A stretch of 5,234 bases of DNA from Oscillospiraceae bacterium (GTDB taxonomy: Bacteria > Bacillota > Clostridia > Oscillospirales > Acutalibacteraceae): contig DXWE01000119.1 in assembly GCA_019417045.1 (NCBI GenBank), forward strand, positions 1-5,234, in the 5' to 3' direction. Under the pieces are notes generated by a model. The model saw only the letters and a list, made by a program, of their open reading frames with translations, had not been told where the DNA came from and searched no databases. Positions 1 through 5,234 of this stretch are shown here, one piece after another. The position numbers and the translations under genes are program-made. How positions within the stretch are numbered: the first letter of the stretch is position 1; each line of letters opens with the position of its first letter.

Positions 1-768
1 GTGGAGAGCGAGTCGTACGGGCTGCAGCTCGAGCACGACGTGTGGCCGAACTCGGATCTCGAGATGATGCAGGCGACGCTGCCGACGTATATCGACAAGC
101 AGCCGTTCCACGTGTATTACATGACCGTGAGCGGCCACGCGAATTACAGCTGGATGGGCAACACGATGTCCAACTGGAACCGGGACGCGGTGGAGAACCT
201 GCCGTATTCCGAGACGGTGAAGGCGTATCTCGCGGCCAATCTCGAACTCGATAAGGCGATCGGCTATCTGCTCGACGAGCTCGAGAAGGCCGGGATTGCG
301 GACGACACGGTGATCGCGATGAGCGCCGACCACTACCCGTACGGCCTGGACGACCAGAACGGGCTGGACGAGATGGCCGGGCACACGGTGGACACCGAAT
401 TCGAGCGCTATGAGAACTCGTTTTTGCTGTGGTGCGGCAGCATGGAGGAGCCGGTGGTGGTGGACAAGGTGGCGTGCAGCATGGACATCCTGCCCACCCT
501 GTCGAACCTGATGGGGGTCGAGTATGATTCCCGGCTGATGATGGGCACGGATCTCCTCTCGACCGCCGAGCCGCTCGTCATCTTCAACACCTACAGCTGG
601 ATCACCTCTTACGGCCGCTACAACGCGAACACCGGCGAGTTCACCGCCGCCCCCGGCGTCACCGTGCCGGACGGGTATGTGGATACGGTGAAGTCGGTCG
701 TGCGGGAGAAGTTCTCGATCTCCCGGCTGATCCTGGAAGAGGACTATTATCGGAAAATTCTGGGTTGA
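1..768 (+). CDS. LTA synthase family sulfatase, C-terminal part (5' end outside window)
   Basis: This is the C-terminal 255 residues of a membrane-anchored alkaline-phosphatase/sulfatase-fold enzyme of the lipoteichoic acid synthase (LtaS) family. Family members act outside the membrane and move glycerol-phosphate from phosphatidylglycerol to a growing polymer; some relatives modify other envelope glycans or lipids. Visible landmarks, numbered from base 1, are a TVSGH stretch with His46, which lines up with the substrate-site His of S. aureus LtaS, and SADHYPYG with Asp110-His111, the metal-binding DH pair. The segment around 160-187 (MDILPTLSNL, then MGTDLLS) matches the conserved end of the fold. 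The N-terminal membrane helices and the catalytic Thr are absent, so the gene starts left of the window; the GTG at base 1 is most likely an internal Val codon. TGA at 766-768 ends it. The DUF378 gene follows after 102 bases. Family assignment is firm; the exact substrate is not determined. Confidence 0.92.
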   Translation: MESESYGLQLEHDVWPNSDLEMMQATLPTYIDKQPFHVYYMTVSGHANYSWMGNTMSNWNRDAVENLPYSETVKAYLAANLELDKAIGYLLDELEKAGIADDTVIAMSADHYPYGLDDQNGLDEMAGHTVDTEFERYENSFLLWCGSMEEPVVVDKVACSMDILPTLSNLMGVEYDSRLMMGTDLLSTAEPLVIFNTYSWITSYGRYNANTGEFTAAPGVTVPDGYVDTVKSVVREKFSISRLILEEDYYRKILG

Positions 769-857
769 CCGGAAACTGTGCCCAAAAGCAGAAAGTGTTG
801 GCAATCCCGGTATAGCGCGCCTGGCGCCGGGCATACTATTCCTGCATTACTATGGAT

Positions 858-863
858 AGGAGG
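858..863 (+). promoter_or_regulatory. Ribosome binding site of the DUF378 gene
   Basis: A perfect AGGAGG lies 7 bases before the ATG at 871. It decides the start: the frame is open further upstream to a GTG at 778, but that codon has no comparable site and would add a 31-residue leader unlike the family. Confidence 0.9.
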
Positions 864-870
864 AATAGCT

Positions 871-1092
871 ATGCTCGATAGAATCGCATTGATTCTCACC
901 ATCATCGGCGGGCTCAACTGGGGCAGCATCGGTCTCTTCCAGTTTGATATCGTCGCGTGGATCGGCGGCGGTCAGGGCGGCATTGTGGCCCGGATCATCT
1001 ATACCGTCGTAGCTCTGGCGGCCGTGTGGTGTGTGTCCCTGCTCTTCCGCGAACGCAACGAAGTGCTGGAAAACCATCACAGCCGTACCTGA
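871..1092 (+). CDS. DUF378 family small membrane protein
   Basis: A 73-residue protein of the DUF378 family, whose function is unknown. The sequence shows two hydrophobic helices, about residues 4-24 and 38-60, joined by a short Gly-rich loop (around 32-37). The first helix carries the GGLNWG motif that is the family hallmark, close to the N-terminus. The tail (60-73, RERNEV and onward) is charged and probably cytoplasmic. Length is typical for the family (about 60-80 residues). The ATG is chosen because of the AGGAGG 7 bases upstream. TGA at 1090-1092 is followed at once by an in-frame TAA (1093-1095). The gene lies 102 bases after the sulfatase with no obvious terminator between, so read-through from upstream is possible; a strong hairpin follows at 1122. 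I see no clear promoter in 769-857. Role in the cell: integral membrane protein, otherwise unknown. Confidence 0.93.
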   Translation: MLDRIALILTIIGGLNWGSIGLFQFDIVAWIGGGQGGIVARIIYTVVALAAVWCVSLLFRERNEVLENHHSRT

Positions 1093-1093
1093 T

Positions 1094-1127
1094 AACAGGA
1101 TACCAAAACCAATAGGATGCCAAAACG
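1094..1127 (+). repeat. 17-base tandem direct repeat, two copies
   Basis: Two adjacent copies, 1094-1110 and 1111-1127, agree at 14 of 17 positions (shared core AGGAT-CCAAAAC with one variable base). The array starts inside the second stop codon of the DUF378 gene. The last bases of copy 2 (1122-1127) form the beginning of the left arm of the terminator hairpin. It looks like a small local duplication of the terminator's A-rich foot; no function is evident. Confidence 0.7.
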
Positions 1128-1156
1128 GCACATCCCTAGGGGGATGTGCCGTTTTT
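1122..1156. terminator. Bidirectional rho-independent terminator between convergent genes
   Basis: A perfect 15-base-pair inverted repeat: arm 1122-1136 pairs with 1141-1155 around a TAGG loop, and the top of the stem is extended by CCC/GGG pairing. The rightward strand ends in five T (1152-1156); the leftward strand ends in four T (complement of 1122-1125). It therefore can stop both the rightward DUF378 transcript (stop at 1092) and the leftward zinc-ribbon transcript (stop at 1173), which converge here. Confidence 0.92.
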
Positions 1157-1172
1157 GAAAAGCTGTCGCCTG

Positions 1173-1703
1173 TCAGTTGACCAACCGGATATGGCCGATG
1201 AGAGGCAGTTCCTTGCCCCGGCCGTTTGCGGCGTTCACAATCCCGAGGATCGAGAACACCAGGAAGACGATGGTACACACCGCCTGCAGGATCCGCACCA
1301 GCCAGCCGATCCAGAAGAATCCCAGCACCGTGCTGAGGATCCCCAGCACAATGGACACCGCCAGCTCCGCGATGAACAGCACCAGTCCCTGGTTGGTATG
1401 GAACCGGGCAAAGGGGGACTTCTTCGCGGCCAGCAGCGGCACGAGCACCAGGAAGCCAAGATACGCGAGCACGCCCATCGCCTTGTTCTCCTGCACATCC
1501 CGCGGGTCAAACACCGGCTCGGCGGGCGGCGCATAGGACCCGGCAGGCGGCGGCACCGCCGCGCCGTATGGCGGCGGGGTCTGCTGCGGAGGGGTCTGCG
1601 GAGCCGCGGCCGGTCCGGCGGAAGTCGCCGCCGGCGCACCGCACGCGGCGCAAAACGCCGCGCCCTCCGGGATTTGCGCGCCACATCTGTTACATGTTGC
1701 CAT
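1173..1703 (-). CDS. Zinc-ribbon membrane protein, DUF4870-like
   Basis: A 176-residue protein with three parts. Residues 4-21 form a short zinc ribbon with two CxxC pairs (Cys4/Cys7 and Cys18/Cys21), expected to bind one zinc ion in the cytoplasm. Residues about 30-63 are a Pro/Ala/Gln-rich, flexible linker. Residues about 74-158 are hydrophobic with three to four membrane helices and carry the RFHTNQG segment (100-106) and the closing NAANGRGKELPLIG stretch (157-170), both typical of the DUF4870 / Tic20-like family. The role of this family is unknown; an N-terminal zinc ribbon fused to it is common in Firmicutes. The ATG at 1703 is chosen over the longer open frame (to 1859) because AGGAGG sits 7 bases upstream and the zinc ribbon begins right after it; the extra 52 residues look non-coding. 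The MATE transcript is terminated upstream at 1846-1876, so this gene should have its own promoter, which I could not identify with confidence. Confidence 0.9.
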   Translation of the reverse strand: MATCNRCGAQIPEGAAFCAACGAPAATSAGPAAAPQTPPQQTPPPYGAAVPPPAGSYAPPAEPVFDPRDVQENKAMGVLAYLGFLVLVPLLAAKKSPFARFHTNQGLVLFIAELAVSIVLGILSTVLGFFWIGWLVRILQAVCTIVFLVFSILGIVNAANGRGKELPLIGHIRLVN

Positions 1704-1710
1704 AGTCGTT

Positions 1711-1716
1711 CCTCCT
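1711..1716 (-). promoter_or_regulatory. Ribosome binding site of the zinc-ribbon gene
   Basis: AGGAGG on the minus strand, 7 bases before the ATG at 1703. It fixes the start and excludes the upstream in-frame ATG 6 codons earlier, which this site partly overlaps, and the longer frame to 1859. Confidence 0.9.
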
Positions 1717-1845
1717 AACATAAAAATGAATCGAAATGGAAATCCCGCCGGCTGTACGGGGGATCGCCGGTCGCCGTTTCTCTCTCCCCTATGTATATGC
1801 CGCCGCGCCGCCAAACTTGTGCCGCGCCCGGCAGCAACACTACAG

Positions 1846-1876
1846 AAAAAAGGAGACAACCCGCCCGGTTGTCTCC
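1846..1876 (-). terminator. Rho-independent terminator of the cls-MATE transcript
   Basis: On the minus strand a perfect 10-base-pair stem (1876-1867 with 1861-1852, GGAGACAACC and its complement) closes a 5-base loop and is followed by six T (complement of 1851-1846). It lies 52 bases after the MATE stop codon. On the plus strand no T-run follows the stem, so it acts leftward only. Confidence 0.92.
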
Positions 1877-1928
1877 AGTATACCGCATTTTCCCCGGTTT
1901 GTCACCCGGTCAACGCAAAATTTTACCT

Positions 1929-3344
1929 CTATTTTTCCAAACCGGCCTCCGGGCTCCCTGTCCCCGCCCCCTCAAAGCTGCGGGTGAGGGTGTTCAGCCA
2001 TTTCCGTCCGCGCAGGCGGATCAGGCAGATCAGGGCCTTGAGCGGCTCGTCGATCTTCATGCACACGAGCACGAGCGGCACCGGCCAGTGCAGCGCGAAC
2101 GCGGCGAGCGCGGCGAGCGGCAGCGCCACCAGCCACAGGCAGACCATCTCGGCCGTCAGGCAGAACCGGGTGTCCCCGGCGCCGCGCAGCGTGCCCATAA
2201 TGCTCACCGAGCTGAGGGACACGAAGAAGGTGACCACCGCGACCACCACCATCAACTGCCGGGCGAGCTCCTTGGTCGCCTCGGGGATGTCGTAGATGTT
2301 CACCACCGCGCGGTTGGCGAGCAGGATCACCCCGCACGCGAGCACGCCGATCCCGACGCTCAGATAGGTCAGCGTGTAGGCACGCCGGCGCGCCTCCTCG
2401 AGCTTTCCCTCCCCGATCGCCTTGCCGACCACCACCGCGGTGGCGTTCGCCACCCCGAAGATGATGACGGTGGACAGCTGCTGCACCATGCTCGCGATCG
2501 TGTTGGCGCCGACCGGGTCGCCCGCCGAGTAGGTGATATGCCCGAGGATCGCCGCCTGCAGCGTGGTGCCGAGCGACCACATCACCTCGTTGACCAGCAC
2601 CGGGGTGCCGTGGCGCAGCAGATCCTTCGCCAGCGTTCTGTCGAACAGCAGCAGGTGCCGCGGCCGGAAGCACAGCCGCCTGTCGATGACAAACACATAG
2701 AAAAAGGTGATGAAAAACTCGAGCAGCCGGGCGACGAGCGTCGCGATCGCGGCGCCGCGGATCCCGAGCGCGGGCGCGCCGAGGTTGCCGAAGATCAGCA
2801 CCCAGTTCAAAAACACGTTGGTGCAAAACGACACCGAGTTGACCACCACCGAGATCTTCACCCGCTCGACGCTGCGCAGCAGGCACACCATCGTGTTGCT
2901 CAGCCCGAAGGTGAGGTAGGCGAACCCGAGAATGCGCAGATAGTCGGCGCCGGCGGCGATGATCGCGGGGCTGCTGGAATACAGCCCCATCACCCACTCG
3001 GGCAAAAACAGCACGAGCGAGGCCATAATGCAGGAGAGCACAAACGCCGCTTTCAGCACCATCGCGAAGATCGCGCGGATCGGGGCCATGTCCCGCTTGC
3101 CCCAGTACTGCGCGGCGAGCACCGTGCCCGCCCCTGCCAGTCCGAACCCGATCAGCGACAGGATGAAAAACGGCTGGTTCGCAAGGGACGATGCGGACAA
3201 AAACACGCCCGTGTCGTCCGCCCGGCCGAGCATGACCGTGTCCATCATGCTGGTCGCGAGGGTGATCAGATTTTGAAACGCGATCGGGATCGCGATGCCG
3301 AACACGAGCTTATAAAACGACTTGTCCCTGACCAGATGCTGCAC
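1929..3344 (-). CDS. MATE family efflux transporter
   Basis: A 471-residue inner-membrane exporter of the MATE (multidrug and toxic compound extrusion) family, which couples Na+ or H+ entry to export of organic, often cationic, compounds. About twelve hydrophobic segments in two halves are visible, roughly residues 12-32, 50-78, 92-114, 130-152, 163-187, 192-220, 245-268, 280-305, 325-348, 360-384, 398-418 and 420-442. Family motifs seen are LGIRGAAIATLVAR (193-206) at the end of the first half and GTLRGAGDTRF (384-394) in the second. Length is normal. The start is a GTG at 3344 with GAGGGG six bases upstream; no ATG lies nearby in frame. The C-terminus ends in a basic then Gly/Ser/Glu-rich tail (444-471). 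It follows cls by 45 bases and is followed by a terminator, so it is probably the last gene of that transcript. The substrate cannot be told from sequence; a lipid or cell-wall precursor role, as proposed for some relatives, is only a possibility. Confidence 0.95.
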   Translation of the reverse strand: MQHLVRDKSFYKLVFGIAIPIAFQNLITLATSMMDTVMLGRADDTGVFLSASSLANQPFFILSLIGFGLAGAGTVLAAQYWGKRDMAPIRAIFAMVLKAAFVLSCIMASLVLFLPEWVMGLYSSSPAIIAAGADYLRILGFAYLTFGLSNTMVCLLRSVERVKISVVVNSVSFCTNVFLNWVLIFGNLGAPALGIRGAAIATLVARLLEFFITFFYVFVIDRRLCFRPRHLLLFDRTLAKDLLRHGTPVLVNEVMWSLGTTLQAAILGHITYSAGDPVGANTIASMVQQLSTVIIFGVANATAVVVGKAIGEGKLEEARRRAYTLTYLSVGIGVLACGVILLANRAVVNIYDIPEATKELARQLMVVVAVVTFFVSLSSVSIMGTLRGAGDTRFCLTAEMVCLWLVALPLAALAAFALHWPVPLVLVCMKIDEPLKALICLIRLRGRKWLNTLTRSFEGAGTGSPEAGLEK

Positions 3345-3350
3345 GGGAAA

Positions 3351-3356
3351 CCCCTC
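3351..3356 (-). promoter_or_regulatory. Ribosome binding site supporting the GTG start of the MATE gene
   Basis: GAGGGG on the minus strand, six bases before GTG at 3344. It is weaker than the AGGAGG sites elsewhere in the window but is the only purine-rich site near the N-terminus expected for MATE proteins. Confidence 0.75.
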
Positions 3357-3389
3357 TCTTTATTCAGAATAGCCGCCATGGGAACAGAC

Positions 3390-4967
3390 TCACATCAGCG
3401 GGGAGAACAGGTTGAACAGCGCGCCGAGCAGCCGTTTCCACAGCGGCTGCTGCTCCAGCTCCTCCATCGTGATCTCGCGGGAGCGCGCGATCGTCTGCGC
3501 GATGTCCTCCCGGATGTCGGACACGAGCGGCGACCCGCAGGTGAACACCCCGTTTTCATAGTGGAGGTACAGGCTGCGGAAATCGAGGTTCACCGTGCCG
3601 ACCGTGGCGCACACATCGTCCCACACCATCAGCTTTGCATGGATGAACCCGGGGGTGTACTCGTAGATCTTCACCCCGTTTTGCACGAGATAGCGGTAGT
3701 TGTGCCGGTTGACGAGCCCCACATAGAAGTGGTCGCACACCGCGGGGGTGACGATGCGCACGTCCACCCCGCTGCGCGCCGCCCGGCAGAAGCTCGCCAG
3801 CAGTTCCTGGTCGATCGCGAGATACGGGGTGGTGATCCACAGATACTGCCGCGCGCCGCCCGCCGCCTCGTAAAACAGGTCGAGCGCGGGATTGCGCGGG
3901 TCGTTCGCCGGCCCGTCCGCGTACGGCTGGTAGTACCCCGCCCCTTCGACCCGCTCCTCCCGCAGATACCCGGCGTCCTCCCGGTCGGGGGTGTGGTTCG
4001 CGACATTCCACATCTGCAAAAACGTCACCGACAGGCTGCGCACGGCGAGCCCCTCAAACCGCGCGCCCACGTCCTTCCAGTGGCCGAGCTTGGACCCGAC
4101 GTTGATATATTCGTCCGCGAGGTTGATCCCGCCCGTATAGCCGACCTTGCCGTCCACGATCACAATCTTCTGGTGGTTGCGGTAGTTGAGATAGAGGCTC
4201 GCGATAAACCGGTGCGCGGGGTTGAACACGCACACCTTGAACCCCTCTTTGCGCAGCACGTGGTCATACTTGTCCGGGATTTTGAAAAAGCAGCCCACGT
4301 CGTCGTAGAGCAGCCGCACCTCCACCCCCTCTTCCATCTTGCGGCGCAGCAGCGCGTGCACCCGATCCCACAGCTGGCCGGTGCCGACGATGAAGAACTC
4401 GATGAAGATGAACTGCCGCGCGCTTTCGAGGTCCTCGATCAGCCGCTCAAAAAACGCCTCGCCGCTCGGGAAATAGGTCGCGCTCGTCCCGTCATAGACC
4501 GGGTAGCGGTTGCTCCGGAGCAGGCGGACGATCCCCGCCTGCTCCGGATAGGCCGCCGAAAACGCCTCGAGCGTGTCCGCATTTTCCGGCAGCAGCGAAA
4601 AGCCCCTGTCGAACGCCCGGTTCAGCGTGCCGCGCTCCAGGCGGTTGAAGTCCACCCGCCCCCACGCGAAATAGAGCAGCACGCCGAGGATCGGCAGCAC
4701 CAGCAGGATCACCACCCACGCGAGCCGGAACGCCGAGCTGCCGTGGCGGTTGACCAGCTTGAACAGGGTCAGCATGCTGACCACCGCGAGCGCCCCATAG
4801 AGGAGCACCGCGTATTTGCTCAGCAAAAAGGTCAGCGCGAGCAGCAGCGCCAGCTGCGCGAGGATACACAGCGCGATGACGCCGATGCGGATCGCCGTGC
4901 CGAGCGCGCCGGTACTGTCGTGTTTGGTGTGGGGCTGCTGCGCCCGCAGTGAGAGCTTTTGCGACAT
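3390..4967 (-). CDS. cls: Cardiolipin synthase, phospholipase D type
   Basis: A 525-residue membrane enzyme expected to join two phosphatidylglycerol molecules into cardiolipin plus glycerol. The N-terminal part holds three hydrophobic helices (about 24-48, 52-69 and 80-101), the last two resembling the usual PLDc_N membrane anchor. Two phospholipase D catalytic motifs of the HxKxxxxD form follow: His265/Lys267/Asp272, continuing into GYTGGINLADEY, and His443/Lys445/Asp450, continuing into GTVNLDFRS. Both triads are complete, so the enzyme should be active. Length fits bacterial Cls (about 480-520) with a somewhat long N-terminus. ATG at 4967 is chosen because AAAGGGGAG lies 7 bases upstream; an in-frame TTG at 5066 would add 33 Arg/Ala/Gly-rich residues with no such support. 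It lies 95 bases after the partial gene at the right edge and 45 bases before MATE, all same strand. A transphosphatidylase with another acceptor cannot be excluded, but Cls is by far the likeliest. Confidence 0.94.
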   Translation of the reverse strand: MSQKLSLRAQQPHTKHDSTGALGTAIRIGVIALCILAQLALLLALTFLLSKYAVLLYGALAVVSMLTLFKLVNRHGSSAFRLAWVVILLVLPILGVLLYFAWGRVDFNRLERGTLNRAFDRGFSLLPENADTLEAFSAAYPEQAGIVRLLRSNRYPVYDGTSATYFPSGEAFFERLIEDLESARQFIFIEFFIVGTGQLWDRVHALLRRKMEEGVEVRLLYDDVGCFFKIPDKYDHVLRKEGFKVCVFNPAHRFIASLYLNYRNHQKIVIVDGKVGYTGGINLADEYINVGSKLGHWKDVGARFEGLAVRSLSVTFLQMWNVANHTPDREDAGYLREERVEGAGYYQPYADGPANDPRNPALDLFYEAAGGARQYLWITTPYLAIDQELLASFCRAARSGVDVRIVTPAVCDHFYVGLVNRHNYRYLVQNGVKIYEYTPGFIHAKLMVWDDVCATVGTVNLDFRSLYLHYENGVFTCGSPLVSDIREDIAQTIARSREITMEELEQQPLWKRLLGALFNLFSPLM

Positions 4968-4974
4968 CCTCCGT

Positions 4975-4983
4975 CTCCCCTTT
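4975..4983 (-). promoter_or_regulatory. Ribosome binding site of cls
   Basis: AAAGGGGAG on the minus strand ends 7 bases before the ATG at 4967. A second GGAGG directly abuts the ATG (4968-4972) and is too close to be the working site. Confidence 0.75.
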
Positions 4984-5001
4984 CCCGCACCGGCGGCCGC
5001 T

Positions 5002-5036
5002 GCCGGCCGGCGCACGTCCGTCCCGTCTGCCGGCCG
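5002..5036. repeat. GC-rich direct and inverted repeats in the gap before cls
   Basis: The 10-base word CTGCCGGCCG occurs at 5000-5009 and 5027-5036. Because it contains palindromic CCGG/GGCC cores, 5004-5011 can also pair with 5029-5036 as an 8-base-pair all-GC stem with a 17-base loop. No T-run follows on either strand, so it is not a standard terminator. It lies in the 95-base gap between the right-edge gene and cls and could be a transcript hairpin or simply GC-rich filler. Confidence 0.4.
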
Positions 5037-5062
5037 CACCCGGCGCAGCAAGCCGACCTGTA

Positions 5063-5234
5063 TCAATCATTCGGCTGCGGATCCCGCCGCGACTGGATCC
5101 ACCGTCCTCCCAGCGTCGCCCCCAGCGTCGCCGCCAGCACGATCAGCGGGACGTAAAACGCGGGCGAGGACGGGTTCCCCACCGCGCTGCCCATCGGCGT
5201 CACGGTCACCGCCTGCGGCGCGCAGCCGAGCAGG
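5063..5234 (-). CDS. Lipoprotein-like or membrane protein, C-terminal 56 residues (5' end outside window)
   Basis: A reading frame enters from the right edge on the minus strand and stops at TGA (5065-5063). I do not recognise it. The visible 56 residues begin LLGCAPQAV, a possible lipobox with Cys at visible position 4; next comes a short polar Gly/Ser/Pro stretch, a hydrophobic helix (about 25-43, AFYVPLIVLAATLGATLGG) and a charged tail with two Arg (RWIQSRRDPQPND). The positively charged tail suggests it is cytoplasmic, with the Cys side outside. Coding character is supported by a coherent helix-then-basic-tail pattern and an unbroken frame of 56 codons in the same direction as cls, 95 bases upstream of it. 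If the Cys is a true lipobox, the protein is a very small lipoprotein with an extra helix; otherwise this is the C-terminal anchor of a larger protein. No start codon lies in the window, apart from internal codons. Confidence 0.6.
   Translation of the reverse strand, partial: LLGCAPQAVTVTPMGSAVGNPSSPAFYVPLIVLAATLGATLGGRWIQSRRDPQPND

Noticed and set aside
806..831. Hairpin CCCG...CGGG after the sulfatase as terminator
   Set aside because: The stem is short and interrupted by a bulge, and no T-run follows.
831..853. A/T-rich words GCATACTAT and GCATTACTAT before the DUF378 gene as promoter elements
   Set aside because: They resemble a -10 box only weakly (4 of 6) and no -35-like hexamer lies at 16-18 bases; not enough to call a promoter.
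1146..1718. Plus-strand frame of 190 residues opposite the zinc-ribbon gene
   Set aside because: It begins inside the terminator hairpin, has no ribosome binding site, and its product is Arg/His-rich shadow sequence; the minus strand has a recognisable zinc ribbon and membrane domain.
1792..1798. TATACA on the minus strand as -10 box for the zinc-ribbon gene
   Set aside because: It matches 4 of 6 positions, but the sequence 17 bases upstream (ACAAGT) is a poor -35 box; a promoter is expected in 1717-1845 but I cannot place it.
1704..1859. N-terminal extension of the zinc-ribbon protein up to 1859
   Set aside because: The extension runs through the MATE terminator T-run and the ribosome binding site and shows no protein-like character; ATG at 1703 has a perfect AGGAGG.
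1791..4952. A 1053-residue open frame on the plus strand
   Set aside because: It lies exactly antisense to MATE and cls in the register where the opposite third codon base is read first, spans the gap between them, and its product is a His/Arg/Glu/Gln-rich chain without domains. It follows from missing TTA/CTA/TCA codons in the real genes.
4968..5070. Upstream starts for cls (TTG at 5066) and a separate frame from ATG at 5070
   Set aside because: The TTG extension is a low-complexity Arg/Ala/Gly leader overlapping the stop of the right-edge gene. The frame from 5070 is an Arg/Ala/Gly-rich shadow of cls.
5109..5132. Tandem 12-base CCAGCGTCGCC unit, twice
   Set aside because: It lies inside the right-edge coding frame and simply encodes a repeated ATLG-type helix segment; two copies are not a meaningful array.

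Overview
The window looks like part of a GC-rich, low-complexity-free chromosome of a Gram-positive (Firmicutes-type) bacterium. Clues are a lipoteichoic-acid-synthase-type sulfatase most similar in layout to clostridial proteins, strong AGGAGG-type ribosome binding sites, a DUF378 protein, a zinc-ribbon/DUF4870-type membrane protein and a three-helix cardiolipin synthase. A GC-rich Clostridia lineage (for example Oscillospirales) is my best guess; this is inference, since no rRNA or marker gene is present.

Layout: positions 1-1092 run rightward and carry the C-terminal part of an LTA-synthase-family sulfatase, then a 73-residue DUF378 membrane protein with its own good ribosome binding site. 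A long perfect hairpin at 1122-1156 closes this block and can serve as terminator from both sides. Everything to its right is on the minus strand. Reading in the direction of transcription (right to left) these are: the C-terminal end of an unidentified lipoprotein-like or membrane protein that enters from the right edge, cardiolipin synthase, a MATE-family exporter, a rho-independent terminator (1846-1876), and then a separately transcribed zinc-ribbon membrane protein that ends at the shared terminator.

All six genes are envelope-related: each is a membrane protein or, in the case of the sulfatase fragment, the extracellular domain of one. The sulfatase family and cardiolipin synthase both draw on phosphatidylglycerol in the families where this is known, so a shared envelope/lipid theme is plausible, but the two are in opposite transcription units and nothing here shows a functional link. 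The cls and MATE genes are 45 bases apart without a terminator and are probably co-transcribed.

I found no convincing undescribed system, mobile element, CRISPR array, tRNA or rRNA. The points most worth a second look are the partial gene at the right edge, which has no start codon in the window and is easily missed; a 17-base tandem repeat that runs into the shared terminator; and the strict avoidance of TTA, CTA and TCA codons in the three complete minus-strand genes, which creates a spurious 3.1 kb antisense reading frame.
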